Shown here in pieces: positions 44,993 through 54,372 of a stretch of 64,000 nt of DNA (the stretch's first letter is position 1; each line of letters starts with the position of its first letter). The position numbers and the translations under genes were made by a program. The notes below the pieces were generated by a model. The model saw only the letters and a program-made list of their open reading frames with translations. It searched no databases and was not told the DNA's origin. The stretch is from the NCBI RefSeq assembly GCF_024055635.1, contig NZ_JAMXMB010000035.1, positions 1 through 64,000 on the forward strand, written 5' to 3'. The stretch comes from Microbacterium yannicii (GTDB lineage: Bacteria > Actinomycetota > Actinomycetes > Actinomycetales > Microbacteriaceae).

Positions 44993-45004
44993 AGCATTGA
45001 CAAT
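44993..45004. promoter_or_regulatory. Degenerate motif B/-35 element upstream of the importer
   Basis: AGCATTGACAAT shares 10 of 12 positions with the 15822 site, and TTGACA (44997-45002) could be a -35 box. No good -10 is visible 17 bp on, so promoter assignment is weak. Confidence 0.4.
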
Positions 45005-45121
45005 CGATCCGCAGTGGCGCACCATGACTGTTGTCCGGCACGCCGCGGTGCCGACGCCGACTCCGGTCGGTCGGACGCGGCAGCCGGCACCCACAGCACC
45101 CGTCCTTTGAGAGGCCCGTCA

Positions 45122-46105
45122 ATGAAGAAGAGTCTTGCCACCCTCGGCGTTCTCGCCGCCGCCGCACTCGCGCTCAGCGGCTGCACCGATTCCGGCGCCA
45201 CCCCGTCCTCCACCTCGACCGACGACGCCGCCGGCGGCGAACTCACCAAGGTCCGCGTCGCCGCGCTGCCCATCGCCGAGACCGGCGCGCTCTGGGCCGC
45301 GATCGACGAGGGCATCTTCGAAGACCACGGCCTCGAGATCGAGGTCGTCCCCGCGCAGGGCGGCGCCAACGCCATCCCCGCGCTGCTGAGCGGCGACATC
45401 CAGTTCGCCATCGGTCAGCCGTTCGGCCCCATCCGCGCCGACGTCCAGGACCTCGGCGTCGTGATCGTGGGCAACTACGCCAACAGCCTCGCCGAAGGTG
45501 ACGACGTCAACGCGGTCGTCGCGCTGGGCGACTCCGGCATCACCCGCCCGGCCGACCTCGCGGGCAAGAAGGTCTCGGTGAACACGATCGGCGCCGCCGG
45601 CGACCTGACCATCCGCAAGGCCGTGCAGGACGACGGCGGCGATCCCTCGACGATCGAGTTCGTCGAGGTGGCGTTCCCCGACGTGCCCGCGCAGCTGGCC
45701 GCCGGCACCATGGACGCCGCGTGGGCTCCCGACCCGTTCCGCGGCATGGTCCTCGGCGACGGCGGTGTGTCGGTCGTCGCGCCATACCAGGCGACGATCC
45801 CCGGGCTGTCGGTGCTCACCAACATCACGACGCAGGCACTCCTCGATGAGGACCCCGACCTCGTCGCCGACTACTCGGCCGCCATGTCCGAGGCGCTGGA
45901 GTGGGCGAGCGACAACGAGGACGCCGTGCGCGCCGCGATCGCGACCAACCTCGACATCCCCGAGGAGGCAGCCGCGGGCATCACGCTGCCGACCTTCACG
46001 TGGGATCTCGCCGACGCCGGCATCGAGGACCTCGGCTCCCTCGCTGTCGAGTTCGGCTACATCGACGCCGAGCCCGACTTCGACCGGCTGCTCCAGCAGC
46101 AGTAG
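45122..46105 (+). CDS. NitT/TauT-type ABC importer binding lipoprotein
   Basis: A 327-residue SsuA/ThiY-like type II binding protein. Lipobox LALSGC near residue 21. The mature start VRVAALPIAETGALWAAIDEGIFEDHGLEIEVV is typical of this family, and the ligand loop GGANAIPALLSGDIQFAIGQ follows. First gene of an importer operon through 49622. Family members import sulfonates, nitrate, pyrimidine precursors and, in actinobacteria, phthalate-like aromatic acids. Confidence 0.87.
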   Translation: MKKSLATLGVLAAAALALSGCTDSGATPSSTSTDDAAGGELTKVRVAALPIAETGALWAAIDEGIFEDHGLEIEVVPAQGGANAIPALLSGDIQFAIGQPFGPIRADVQDLGVVIVGNYANSLAEGDDVNAVVALGDSGITRPADLAGKKVSVNTIGAAGDLTIRKAVQDDGGDPSTIEFVEVAFPDVPAQLAAGTMDAAWAPDPFRGMVLGDGGVSVVAPYQATIPGLSVLTNITTQALLDEDPDLVADYSAAMSEALEWASDNEDAVRAAIATNLDIPEEAAAGITLPTFTWDLADAGIEDLGSLAVEFGYIDAEPDFDRLLQQQ

Positions 46106-46122
46106 GCCGCGCGGCGTGGGAT

Positions 46123-46159
46123 GGTGAGCGGATGCCGCGGCTCGCGGCATCCGCTCACC
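46123..46159 (+). terminator. Intra-operon hairpin after the binding-protein gene
   Basis: A perfect 17-bp stem (GGTGAGCGGATGCCGCG and complement) with a 3-base GCT loop, 18 bp after the stop. Followed by the permease gene 137 bp later, so it probably attenuates or protects the 3' end, giving more binding protein than permease. Confidence 0.75.
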
Positions 46160-46296
46160 CCCACGCATCGCAGCCGGCGGCCCGGACGCTGCGGCCGGCC
46201 TCGGGGCGCAGCATCCGCTCGCCCTCTCCATCCCTCGCTCCCTCGTGGAGCCTCGCGCCCACGCCGCGCGACCCGACCGCACCGATCGGAGGCATT

Positions 46297-47130
46297 GTGA
46301 CCGCCACCGCTGACGCTCCCACGACCGTCGCCGGCGCACCGCGCGCCCGGCACCACCGCACCATGCGCAAGCTCGTGCTCGGCGTGGCCGGCATCCTCGG
46401 CTTCCTGGCGACGTGGCAGCTGCTGCCGACGCTCGGGATCGTCAACCCGGCCTACTTCCCCACGGCGACCGAGACCATCCTGCAGCTGTTCGTGCTCTTC
46501 GGCGACCTGGAGTTCTGGCGCAACGTCGGCCGGACGCTGACCTCCTGGGCACTGGGCCTGCTGATCTCCACGGTGCTCGCCGTCGTGCTCGGCACGATCA
46601 TCGGCCTGGTGCCCTTCCTGCGTCGCGCGACGCACACGACGGTGGAGTTCCTGCGTCCGATCCCGTCGGTCGCGCTCATCCCGCTCGCCATCCTCATGTT
46701 CGGCTATCAGCTGCAGGCGGCGCTCCTCATCATCGTGTACGCGAGCTTCTGGCAGGTCTTCATCCAGGTGCTCTACGGCGTGGCCGACGTCGACGCCGTC
46801 GCGCGCGACACGGCGCGCAGCTTCGGGCTGTCACGGGGATCGCGGATCGTCAACCTGGTGTTCCCCACCGCCTTGCCGTACCTCATGACGGGCCTGCGGC
46901 TGGCCGCGACCGTCGCGCTGATTCTCGCGATCACCGCCGAGATGTTCATCAGCATCCCGGGACTGGGCCGCGCGATCATGCTCGCCCGCGAATCCGGGCA
47001 GTGGACGACGGTGTACGCCCTCGTCATCGTGACCGGCATGCTCGGACTGCTTGTCAATCTGATCTTCCGGGCGATCGAGCGCCGTTCGCTGTCGTGGCAC
47101 CAGTCCGTCCGAGGGGAGGAGGTCCTGTGA
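46297..47130 (+). CDS. NitT/TauT-type ABC importer permease 1
   Basis: A 277-residue SsuC-like permease with six membrane segments and the EAA loop VADVDAVARDTARSFGLSRG. GTG 46297 preceded by GGAGG. Its end overlaps the start of permease 2 (GTGA). Two distinct permeases in one operon imply a heterodimeric channel, less common in this family. Confidence 0.86.
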   Translation: MTATADAPTTVAGAPRARHHRTMRKLVLGVAGILGFLATWQLLPTLGIVNPAYFPTATETILQLFVLFGDLEFWRNVGRTLTSWALGLLISTVLAVVLGTIIGLVPFLRRATHTTVEFLRPIPSVALIPLAILMFGYQLQAALLIIVYASFWQVFIQVLYGVADVDAVARDTARSFGLSRGSRIVNLVFPTALPYLMTGLRLAATVALILAITAEMFISIPGLGRAIMLARESGQWTTVYALVIVTGMLGLLVNLIFRAIERRSLSWHQSVRGEEVL

Positions 47131-47951
47131 CCCTCTACACGAGCACCGTCGTCACACCCCGCCGCCCGTCGCGGGTCTGGGCGAAGTTCGGCGAGAACAC
47201 CGCGTACGCGCTCGGGCTGCCGATCATCCTGCTGGTGATCTGGGGCGTCTGGTCGTCGATCTCACCCGCGCCGTTCTTCCCGAGCCCGCTCGTCATCGCC
47301 GAGGCGTTCATCGAGACGTGGGTCGGACCCGCATTCTTCGCCGATGTGCTGCCGAGCCTCGGTCGCCTCGCGATCGGCATCGTGCTCGCCGTCGGACTCG
47401 GCATCGCGGCAGGGATCGTCATCGGCCTGGTGCAGTGGCTGCGAGAACTGCTCGAGCCTGTGTTCGAGTTCTTCCGCGCGGTGCCGCCGCCGGTGCTCAT
47501 CCCGATCGTGGCGGTGCTCGTCGGCGCGAACGACCTCATGAAGGTCGTCGTGATCGTCGCCGGCGCGATCTGGCCCGTGCTGCTGAACACCATCGAGGGC
47601 GTCCGCGCGACCGACTCGGTGATGACCGAGACCGCGCGTTCGTTCGCCGTGACCTCGGGGGAGCGCCTGCGGTACCTCGTGCTCCCGTCGGCGAGTCCGC
47701 GCATCATGACGGGCGTGCGGCAGTGCCTCTCGATCGCCCTCATCCTGATGGTCATCTCCGAGATGTTCTTCTCGTCCTCGGGCCTGGGCTATCGAATCGT
47801 CTACTTCCAGCGCAACTACCTCATCGCCGAGATGTGGAGCGGCATCGTGCTGCTCGGGCTGATCGGCGTCCTGCTCGCCGTCATCTTCGGCTTCGTCGAG
47901 CGGCGCGTGCTTCGCTGGTACCACGGAATCAAGGAGGTGGAGCGTGCCTGA
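47127..47951 (+). CDS. NitT/TauT-type ABC importer permease 2
   Basis: A 274-residue second SsuC-like permease. EAA loop RATDSVMTETARSFAVTSGERL. Moderately similar to permease 1, with conserved FFRAVPPPVLIPIVAVL. GTG 47127 after GAGGAGG; its end overlaps the ATPase by 8 bp. Confidence 0.86.
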   Translation: MTLYTSTVVTPRRPSRVWAKFGENTAYALGLPIILLVIWGVWSSISPAPFFPSPLVIAEAFIETWVGPAFFADVLPSLGRLAIGIVLAVGLGIAAGIVIGLVQWLRELLEPVFEFFRAVPPPVLIPIVAVLVGANDLMKVVVIVAGAIWPVLLNTIEGVRATDSVMTETARSFAVTSGERLRYLVLPSASPRIMTGVRQCLSIALILMVISEMFFSSSGLGYRIVYFQRNYLIAEMWSGIVLLGLIGVLLAVIFGFVERRVLRWYHGIKEVERA

Positions 47952-48765
47952 CGCGCTGCGCAAGAGTGAGCCCCTGCTGAACGTCGAGCGCCTGCGCAAG
48001 GTGTACGAGTCGTCCACGGGCAACGTCGAGGCGATCGGCGACATCGGATTCCGGATGGATGCCGGCGAGTTGGTGTGCATCGTCGGCCCCTCGGGCTGCG
48101 GCAAGACGACGCTGCTGAAGTGCATCGCCGGGCTGCTCAAGCCGACGTCGGGTGTCATCGAGCTCGGCGGTCGGAAGGTCACCGCCCCGCCGCCCAACAT
48201 GGCTCTCGTCTTCCAGGAGTACGGTCGCAGCCTGTACCCGTGGCTCACGGTCCGGGGCAACGTCGAGCTGCCACTGAAGCACAAGAAGCTCAGCCGCCCC
48301 GAGCGGGACCGGCTCGTCGACGATGCGCTCGCCGCCGTCGGCCTCGAGCATGCGACCAAGAGCTACCCGTGGCAGCTCTCCGGCGGCATGCAGCAGCGCG
48401 TCGCCATCGCCCGCGCTGTCGCGTATCAGCCGGAGGTGCTCATCATGGACGAGCCCTTCGCCGCGGTCGACGCGCAGACGCGCGCCGACCTCGAAGACCT
48501 CGTGCGGGCGCTGCACCGCGATCGCGGCATGTCGATCCTGTTCGTGACCCACGACATCGACGAGTCCGTCTACCTCGGCGAGCGGGTCATCGTGCTCTCG
48601 AAGTCGCCGACATGGGTGCAGGAGGACCTCGCCATCGACCTCGCGCCCGAGCGCGACCAGATCACGACGCGCGCGCTGCCGCGCTTCACCGAGCTGCGCA
48701 CCCACGTGTACGAGCAGATCCAGCGCGCCAAGCGCGGCGAGGCCGTGCGCCCGGAGGCCGCGTGA
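47944..48765 (+). CDS. NitT/TauT-type ABC importer ATPase
   Basis: A 273-residue SsuB/TauB-like ATPase. Walker A GPSGCGKTT, Q-loop FQEYGRSLYPWLTV, signature LSGGMQQRVAIARA, Walker B VLIMDEPFAAVD, H-loop VTHDIDESVYL. GTG 47944 after AAGGAGGTGG. GTGA overlap with the PaaX-like gene. Confidence 0.89.
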   Translation: MPDALRKSEPLLNVERLRKVYESSTGNVEAIGDIGFRMDAGELVCIVGPSGCGKTTLLKCIAGLLKPTSGVIELGGRKVTAPPPNMALVFQEYGRSLYPWLTVRGNVELPLKHKKLSRPERDRLVDDALAAVGLEHATKSYPWQLSGGMQQRVAIARAVAYQPEVLIMDEPFAAVDAQTRADLEDLVRALHRDRGMSILFVTHDIDESVYLGERVIVLSKSPTWVQEDLAIDLAPERDQITTRALPRFTELRTHVYEQIQRAKRGEAVRPEAA

Positions 48766-49622
48766 GCGTCGCAGCCGCGCGGGTCGCCGTCGCGATGCCC
48801 GCTCTCTCGGCCGTCGAGACGTCGGTGCTCACCCGCAAGCCGCGGCAGCTGCTCCTGGCGTTCTTCGGCGAGTACGTGTGCGACCGGTACTTCGAGCCGC
48901 TGCGCGCGAGCGTGCTCATCGGCGCGCTCGAGAGCGCCGGCGTCGCGGCTTCGGCGGTGCGGACCAACCTCGACCGCATGGTGCACAGCGGCCTGCTCGA
49001 ACGCCGGCGCCTCGGCCGTGAGATCGGCTTCGTGCTCACCGCGCACGGCAGCGAGGTGCTGCGCGAGGCATCCGGCCGGGTCAACGGTCCGGCGCCGTTC
49101 GAGCCGCAGGGCGACGGCTGGACCCTCGTCACCTATACGGTGCCCGAACACCTGCGCGACCTCCGCCATCGCCTGCGCGCCGCGTTGACCTGGTCGGGAT
49201 TCGCCGTGCTGCGAGACGGACTCTGGATCGCGCCCGGCGCCGTCGACCTCGCCGCCGCGCTGGGGGCGATCATCCCGGATCTGCCGCCGGGATCGGTCAA
49301 CGCGTTCTCGGCGGGCGAGCTCGACGGGTTTCCGATGGCCGAGGCGGTGCGCGTCGCATGGGACGTGGAGCGCATCCGCGAGGCCCACGACGAGTTCATC
49401 GCCCACTGGGAGCGTGAGGATGCGGCATCCGATCTCCCGCCGCTCACCGCACGCACCCTGCTGGTCGCCGACTGGCTCGCGCTGCTGCGCGCCGACCCGC
49501 GCCTGCCCCGGCAGTACATGGGCGAGGACTGGCCCGCCGACCGCTCGGCAGAGTTGTTCACGCAGCGCCACCGCGCGTTCGCGTTCCCCGCGGTGCGGGA
49601 CTTCGCGGCGATCGTCGGCTGA
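48762..49622 (+). CDS. PaaX-like transcriptional regulator (operon end)
   Basis: A 286-residue regulator with the PaaX layout: N-terminal winged helix (about residues 25-95, RKPRQLLLAFFGEYVCDRYF, then SAVRTNLDRMVHSGLLERRRLG), a central Cas2-like ferredoxin fold (WTLVTYTVPEHLRDLRHRLRAALTW, GLWIAPG) and a helical C-terminus. PaaX senses phenylacetyl-CoA. It is co-translated with the importer (GTGA), so it likely controls that operon in response to an aryl-CoA. No paa genes are present. Confidence 0.82.
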   Translation: MSVAAARVAVAMPALSAVETSVLTRKPRQLLLAFFGEYVCDRYFEPLRASVLIGALESAGVAASAVRTNLDRMVHSGLLERRRLGREIGFVLTAHGSEVLREASGRVNGPAPFEPQGDGWTLVTYTVPEHLRDLRHRLRAALTWSGFAVLRDGLWIAPGAVDLAAALGAIIPDLPPGSVNAFSAGELDGFPMAEAVRVAWDVERIREAHDEFIAHWEREDAASDLPPLTARTLLVADWLALLRADPRLPRQYMGEDWPADRSAELFTQRHRAFAFPAVRDFAAIVG

Positions 49623-49648
49623 GCTTTCGCGGTTGCCGGGGCGACGGG
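49620..49648. repeat. 29-bp dispersed repeat at the PaaX stop
   Basis: Reads TGAGCTTTCGCGGTTGCCGG and on to ACGGG; bases 58377-58405 match it with one mismatch. Both copies sit between gene ends, and the first includes the PaaX stop codon. Confidence 0.7.
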
Positions 49649-49652
49649 GCTG

Positions 49653-50621
49653 TCAGGTGTTGCGAGACGCGGGAACGTCCGCATAGGCGGCGAACGTGTG
49701 ATGCGACACCCGCTCCGCCAGCTCCGCCGAGTGCGGCTCGAGGAGGCGGCGGAACTCCGCCTCGGCAGCAGGCCCGGTCGAGTCGTAGATCATCGAACAG
49801 ACGGACAGTGCCCGCTCGAAGGGGAAGTCATCGCCGACGAGTGACCGGGGCAGCATCGGATCGGCGTGGCGAAGCTCGCGCCACTCGCGCATGATCGAGG
49901 TGCGCAGTCGCAGCGCATCGCCATCATGGGGCATCCGCTCGTCGCGGCTCTCGGGACGGCGTGTGCGCCCACTCGCCTGGATCTCCGCCGCGATCGGCTC
50001 CCATCGGTCGAGGAAATCGCGGTACGCCGCGGCGATGCCGTCCAGTCCGAATGCGTCGCGTGCGATGGCCGTCACGCTCTCATCGGGCAGATGTGCACCG
50101 ACGAAGACCGTCAACTGTCCGAATGACGGTCGCACCGCGAGTTCTCCGACGATCGACTCCACCTCCGACCGGCGATCTCCCGGCCGGATCCACAGGCCGT
50201 CATGCACGTTGCCGAAGCCTGATTGGCGCAGCCGCTCTCGCAGGGTGTTGCGCGCGCCTCGCTGGTCCTCTCCCAGGGAGTACCCGACGACGGTCCATGT
50301 GCCGTCCCACGGACGGGGGATGTGGCTGCGGAAGAGCAGCTCCACATGGGCGTCGACCGACTCCTGGCTCATCGGGGAGACGGAGTAGGCGGTGGTCCTC
50401 CCCCTCTTGACGCTGACCAGGAATCCGCGCTTCGCGAGGCGCTGGATCGCCGCTCGGGCTCCGGCGGGGGTCACGTCGAACAGCTCCAGCAATGCGACCA
50501 GCGCCGCGGACGGGATCGGCTCCGCGCGCAGGTGCCAATAGTCGCCCAGGAGGACGATGAGAAGCTGCTGCGAGCGGGCGCCCTGCTGGTCGCGCGGGAG
50601 CAGATCGTCGGCTGGCCTCAT
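49653..50621 (-). CDS. PaaX-like transcriptional regulator (second)
   Basis: A 322-residue PaaX-family protein, longer than the first because of an insert rich in Arg/Glu near residue 225 (SGRTRRPESRDERMPHD). Winged helix at residues 15-80 (QLLIVLLGDYWHLRAEPIP, GARAAIQRLAKRGFLVSVKRG), central domain WTVVGYSLGEDQRGARNTLRERL. It converges with the first PaaX-like gene (30-bp gap) and follows the P450 gene on the same strand, so it may regulate the P450-importer group. Confidence 0.8.
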   Translation of the reverse strand: MRPADDLLPRDQQGARSQQLLIVLLGDYWHLRAEPIPSAALVALLELFDVTPAGARAAIQRLAKRGFLVSVKRGRTTAYSVSPMSQESVDAHVELLFRSHIPRPWDGTWTVVGYSLGEDQRGARNTLRERLRQSGFGNVHDGLWIRPGDRRSEVESIVGELAVRPSFGQLTVFVGAHLPDESVTAIARDAFGLDGIAAAYRDFLDRWEPIAAEIQASGRTRRPESRDERMPHDGDALRLRTSIMREWRELRHADPMLPRSLVGDDFPFERALSVCSMIYDSTGPAAEAEFRRLLEPHSAELAERVSHHTFAAYADVPASRNT

Positions 50622-50645
50622 GGAGCGATTGTGCCAGTCAGGCGG

Positions 50646-51911
50646 TCACACGACGTTCGCCGGCGTGAGAGCGAGCGGAACGGTGCGTGGGCCGTACTCG
50701 AGCCAGTTCATCATCCGGACTTCGCCGGCCGGCTCGAACGACGTCGTCCGCTCCAGCAGGGTCTGCAGCGCGATGAGCAGCTCGACACGGCCCATCGTGG
50801 CGGCCGGGCATCTGTGTGCGCCGCGGCCGAAGGCCAGATGCGAGTTGTTCTTGCGATGCAGCACGAATTCGTCCGGCCGGTCGAAGGCCGCGGCATCCCG
50901 GTTCGCCGAAGGGAACACGAGGGCCACCGGTTCGCTCCTGCGCACCATGCGTCCGTGCACCACGGTGTCTTCCCTCGGCGTGCGCGCGAAGACGCGGTAC
51001 GGGGCGTGGAGGCGCAGGAACTCCTCGATGGCCGCGGGGAGGTCCTCCGGGTGGAGACGCAGGTGCTCCTGCAGGTCGCGGTCCTGCGCGAGGTGGACGA
51101 CGCAACTGCCGAGTACGGCCTGGGGCGCCCCCATGCCCGCGACGATCATCTGACGGATCGTCGCGATGGCCGTCCGCTCGGTGATGTGGTTCGCGGGGTC
51201 CACGGCGGCGGCGTGCAGGCTGGCGACGAGGTCCTGTGAGGGATCGGGGTCGACGGCGAGACGCTCGCGGTAGACACGTTCCGCGATGTCGTAGAGCTCG
51301 GTGCTGCACTCCGCGATGACGTCGTCGTCCATGTCCTGGATGGCGAAGCCGTAGCGCACCCCGATCTCTCGCACATGACGGGTGAGCTCCACCGGAACGC
51401 CGAGGAACGCCGCGAAGCAGTCGACGACGAAGGGTGCCGCGAAGTCGGCGACGCCGTCGGCGCTGCCCCGGGCGAGCATCTCGCTCACCAGCTCGTCGGC
51501 GCTCGCGCGGAACGTGGACTCGTGCGTCTTGACCACCGCGCGTCGCATCACGGGGTCGATCGCCTCACGATAGGCGGTGTGCTCGGGAGGGTCGAAGTGC
51601 AGCGGCGGGCGCCGCGCTGACCGCGGGACGTGAGGCACGACATTCTGCACCGACGTGACGAATCGCTCGTCCTGCGCGATGGCCACCACATCGTCGTAGG
51701 TCATCGCCGCCCAGAAGCCACCGAAATCCTCGCTCCAGGGGAAGGGATCCGTCCGCCGCAGTTCGGCGTAATCGCGGTGCGCGCTGCCGAATGTCTCGTC
51801 GAGGGCGGGCGACCACTCGCTGGGGCGCTCCGAGCGCGTGCGTGCGTCCACATCGGCGGACGACGAGATGTCCTCGTCCTGCGTCGTGAAGCCGAAGGGG
51901 CAGGCGGCCAT
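50646..51911 (-). CDS. Cytochrome P450 with non-canonical I-helix
   Basis: A 421-residue soluble P450. The heme loop FGRGAHRCPA (Cys368) and the K-helix ExxR (Glu297 to Arg300 in EEFLR) are clear. The I-helix that normally reads AG-(D/E)-T-T here reads AGMGAP (258-263), so the acid-alcohol pair used for proton delivery is missing; the residue after Cys-Pro is Ala instead of Gly. A full redox system is not encoded nearby. Candidates are aromatic O-demethylation or hydroxylation of the compound imported by the adjacent PhnCDE-like system. The start overlaps the permease stop by one base. Confidence 0.84.
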   Translation of the reverse strand: MAACPFGFTTQDEDISSSADVDARTRSERPSEWSPALDETFGSAHRDYAELRRTDPFPWSEDFGGFWAAMTYDDVVAIAQDERFVTSVQNVVPHVPRSARRPPLHFDPPEHTAYREAIDPVMRRAVVKTHESTFRASADELVSEMLARGSADGVADFAAPFVVDCFAAFLGVPVELTRHVREIGVRYGFAIQDMDDDVIAECSTELYDIAERVYRERLAVDPDPSQDLVASLHAAAVDPANHITERTAIATIRQMIVAGMGAPQAVLGSCVVHLAQDRDLQEHLRLHPEDLPAAIEEFLRLHAPYRVFARTPREDTVVHGRMVRRSEPVALVFPSANRDAAAFDRPDEFVLHRKNNSHLAFGRGAHRCPAATMGRVELLIALQTLLERTTSFEPAGEVRMMNWLEYGPRTVPLALTPANVV

Positions 51912-53548
51912 CAGATCACCTTCCTGCGCGCCCAGCGCGCGACGGATTCGAGGCTCACGACGACCGCGATGAGCCCGATGAGGATGCCGGCGGTCGTCTG
52001 GTAGTGGAGAGTGGCCACCGACTCCTCGAGGAGGAAGCCGATGCCGCCCGCGCCGACGATGCCGAGCACGGCGGACTCGCGCAGCGCGAGATCGGAGGTG
52101 AACAGGCTGTTGCCGATGAAGCTCGGCACGAACTGGGGCCACACACCGCTGACGAACACCTGCACGCGATTGGCGCCCGTCGCCTCGAGGCTGCGCAGCG
52201 GCGCGGGATCGACCTTGACGAGCGAGTCCGTGAAGAACTTCGCCGCGAGCGCGGTGCACGAGATCGCGAGGGCGAGGAATCCCGCGAACGGTCCGAGCCC
52301 GAGTGCGGCGACGAACAACAGCGCGTAGATGATGTCCGGCACGCCGCGCACGAGCACCATCAGGCCGCGCAGCGCGAGGGACAACGGCTCGAAGCGGATC
52401 AGATGGCGCGTCGACAGTACGGCGATGACGAGACCGATGATCACGCCGAAGGTGGTCGCCGAGATGGCCATGATGACGCTCTCGAAGATCCCGTACGCGA
52501 TGTCGAGCGTGAAGACGGGCGGGAAGAACCCCGAGATCACCGCGAGCGCGTTCTCCCAGATCCGCGCCAGGCGAGGAGAGTCGGCGAAGAGCTGGGTGAG
52601 CGAGAAGACGAAGAGGGCGAGCACGGCGACGCCGGAGCCCACCCGCAGGATGCGCGAGCGGTTCCATCCCGGCGTTGCCGGCGTGTGCCCGGCTCCGTAC
52701 AGCTCGGCGGCGGTGTGCTCTTCGGCGTGCTCGGCCAGGGCGCGCTGGGCGACGTAGGCGACGGCCTCGAGCAGGAGCAGCATCACCACGATGACGAGGA
52801 TGATGCCGAGTGCCCGGTGGTAGTCGAGAGATCCGATGGCAGTCTGCAGCGCCACTCCGATGCCTCCCGCACCGACGAGGCCGAGCACCGCGGAGGCGCG
52901 GATGTTGATGTCGAGGCGGTACAGCACGATCGCCGTGATGCTCGGCAGCGCTCGACTGAACGTCGTCGCGACGAAGTTCTGCGCCCGGCTCGCCCCCACG
53001 GCCGCCACGGCCTCCCGCGGGGCTGGATCCTGCTCTTCGAAGACGTCGGCGAACATCTTGCCGATCATGCCGACCGAGTGGAACGCGATCGCCAACCCGC
53101 CGGCGAGGGGGCCGAGTCCGACGATCCGCACCAGGATCAGGGCGAAGACGAGCGAGGGGACGGCGCGGGCCACGACGATGATGCCGCGCGCCAGCCAGGC
53201 GACGACCCGCGGTCCGGTGAAGTTCCGCGAGGCGGCTGCGCCCAGGAAGACGGACGCGACGGTGGCGAGTCCGGTTCCCGCGATGGCGATCCACAAGGTC
53301 TCGAGCGCGAGAGTGGCGAGATTCGCGGGGTCGCCGACGGTGGGCGGCACCATGCGCTGCAGCAGCGCAGCGATGTCTTCCAGGCCGGCGATGAGGGCAG
53401 CCGGGCGGATGTCGAGCCACCACATTCCGAAGATCGTGACGGCCAGGTAGGCGAGCGGGATTCCCACCGTCGCGGCCGATGCGCGTGGACGGCCGGAACC
53501 CGGGCCCGGAGCCGCCTTCACCGGAGGGCGGTCGACGGTCAACGACAT
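51911..53548 (-). CDS. Fused tandem PhnE-like ABC permease
   Basis: A 545-residue protein made of two PhnE-type permeases in one chain. Domain 1 (about residues 25-290) and domain 2 (about 300-540) each carry the loop AVAAVGASRAQNF or SLEATGANRVQVF followed by a conserved RxSAVLGxVGAGGIG. Phosphonate importers usually use two separate PhnE chains. Together with PhnC and PhnD homologues it forms a full importer; no C-P lyase or phosphonatase genes are nearby. Confidence 0.85.
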   Translation of the reverse strand: MSLTVDRPPVKAAPGPGSGRPRASAATVGIPLAYLAVTIFGMWWLDIRPAALIAGLEDIAALLQRMVPPTVGDPANLATLALETLWIAIAGTGLATVASVFLGAAASRNFTGPRVVAWLARGIIVVARAVPSLVFALILVRIVGLGPLAGGLAIAFHSVGMIGKMFADVFEEQDPAPREAVAAVGASRAQNFVATTFSRALPSITAIVLYRLDINIRASAVLGLVGAGGIGVALQTAIGSLDYHRALGIILVIVVMLLLLEAVAYVAQRALAEHAEEHTAAELYGAGHTPATPGWNRSRILRVGSGVAVLALFVFSLTQLFADSPRLARIWENALAVISGFFPPVFTLDIAYGIFESVIMAISATTFGVIIGLVIAVLSTRHLIRFEPLSLALRGLMVLVRGVPDIIYALLFVAALGLGPFAGFLALAISCTALAAKFFTDSLVKVDPAPLRSLEATGANRVQVFVSGVWPQFVPSFIGNSLFTSDLALRESAVLGIVGAGGIGFLLEESVATLHYQTTAGILIGLIAVVVSLESVARWARRKVI

Positions 53549-53549
53549 G

Positions 53550-54368
53550 TCAGGCCGATCCCTGCTGCTCGTAGACGGCGCGGATCTGCTCCTCGGTGGT
53601 CTCCGAGGTCAGGGCGTCGTGGACGAACGAGCCCTGCCGTACGGCGACCACGCGATCCGACACGGCCAGGGCGAGCTCGACCTGGTGCAGGGAGCAGATC
53701 ATGGTGAAGCCATCCTCGCTGCTCAGCTTCTTCAGCGTCTGCAGCACTGAGACGCTCGCGTTGGGGTCCAGCGACGCGACCGGTTCGTCTGCGAGCACGA
53801 GCTCGGCCTCCTGCATGAGCGTGCGTGCGATGGCCACCCGCTGCTGCTGACCACCGGAGAGGGTGTCGCAGCGCTGGTAGCGCTCGTCGAGGAGTCCTAC
53901 TCGCTCCAGATTCGCCACCGCCCGCTCGCGCAGCTCCTTGGGGTAGCTCGAGATGCCGTAGCGCGGCATCCGCAGCGAGCCGAGCGCGCCCATGAGCACG
54001 TTCTCCATCGCGCTCAGGCGCCCGACGAGGCCGAACTGCTGGAACACGAATCCCACGCGGGCGCGAAGTCGCTGCAGGGCGCGCCGGCCGCACGTCGCCG
54101 GGTTCACGCCGAGGACCGACAAGCTTCCACCGGTCGGCCGGTGGCTGCCGTTGATGAGACGCAGCAGCGTCGACTTCCCCGCGCCGGATGGCCCGACCAG
54201 GGCGACGAACTGACCGGCGGCGACCTCCAGATCGACACCCTTCAGGACCGCCTTGTCGCCGAAGCGCATGCTGACATCGCTGAGCGCGACACTCACGGCC
54301 CCCGTGTCCATCGGAGCGGTCGTCTTGTCGGGCATAAGAGGAGCCTTCTGCGTCACCGGGGCGGTCAT
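53550..54368 (-). CDS. phnC: PhnC-like ABC importer ATPase
   Basis: A 272-residue ATPase. Walker A GPSGAGKST, signature LSGGQQQRVAIART, Walker B LVLADEPVASLDP and the PhnC-type FVFQQFGLVGRLSAMENVLMG-like Q-loop. ATG 54368 is chosen since GAGGA is 8 bases upstream; GTG 54383 would add five residues. The first 20 residues are variable. The stop is 1 bp from the permease start. Confidence 0.86.
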   Translation of the reverse strand: MTAPVTQKAPLMPDKTTAPMDTGAVSVALSDVSMRFGDKAVLKGVDLEVAAGQFVALVGPSGAGKSTLLRLINGSHRPTGGSLSVLGVNPATCGRRALQRLRARVGFVFQQFGLVGRLSAMENVLMGALGSLRMPRYGISSYPKELRERAVANLERVGLLDERYQRCDTLSGGQQQRVAIARTLMQEAELVLADEPVASLDPNASVSVLQTLKKLSSEDGFTMICSLHQVELALAVSDRVVAVRQGSFVHDALTSETTEEQIRAVYEQQGSA

Positions 54369-54372
54369 CGGA

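Noticed and set aside
44820..45121. SAM or THF riboswitch upstream of metF
   Set aside because: No conserved riboswitch core was recognisable; the region is explained by palindromic operator-like sites.
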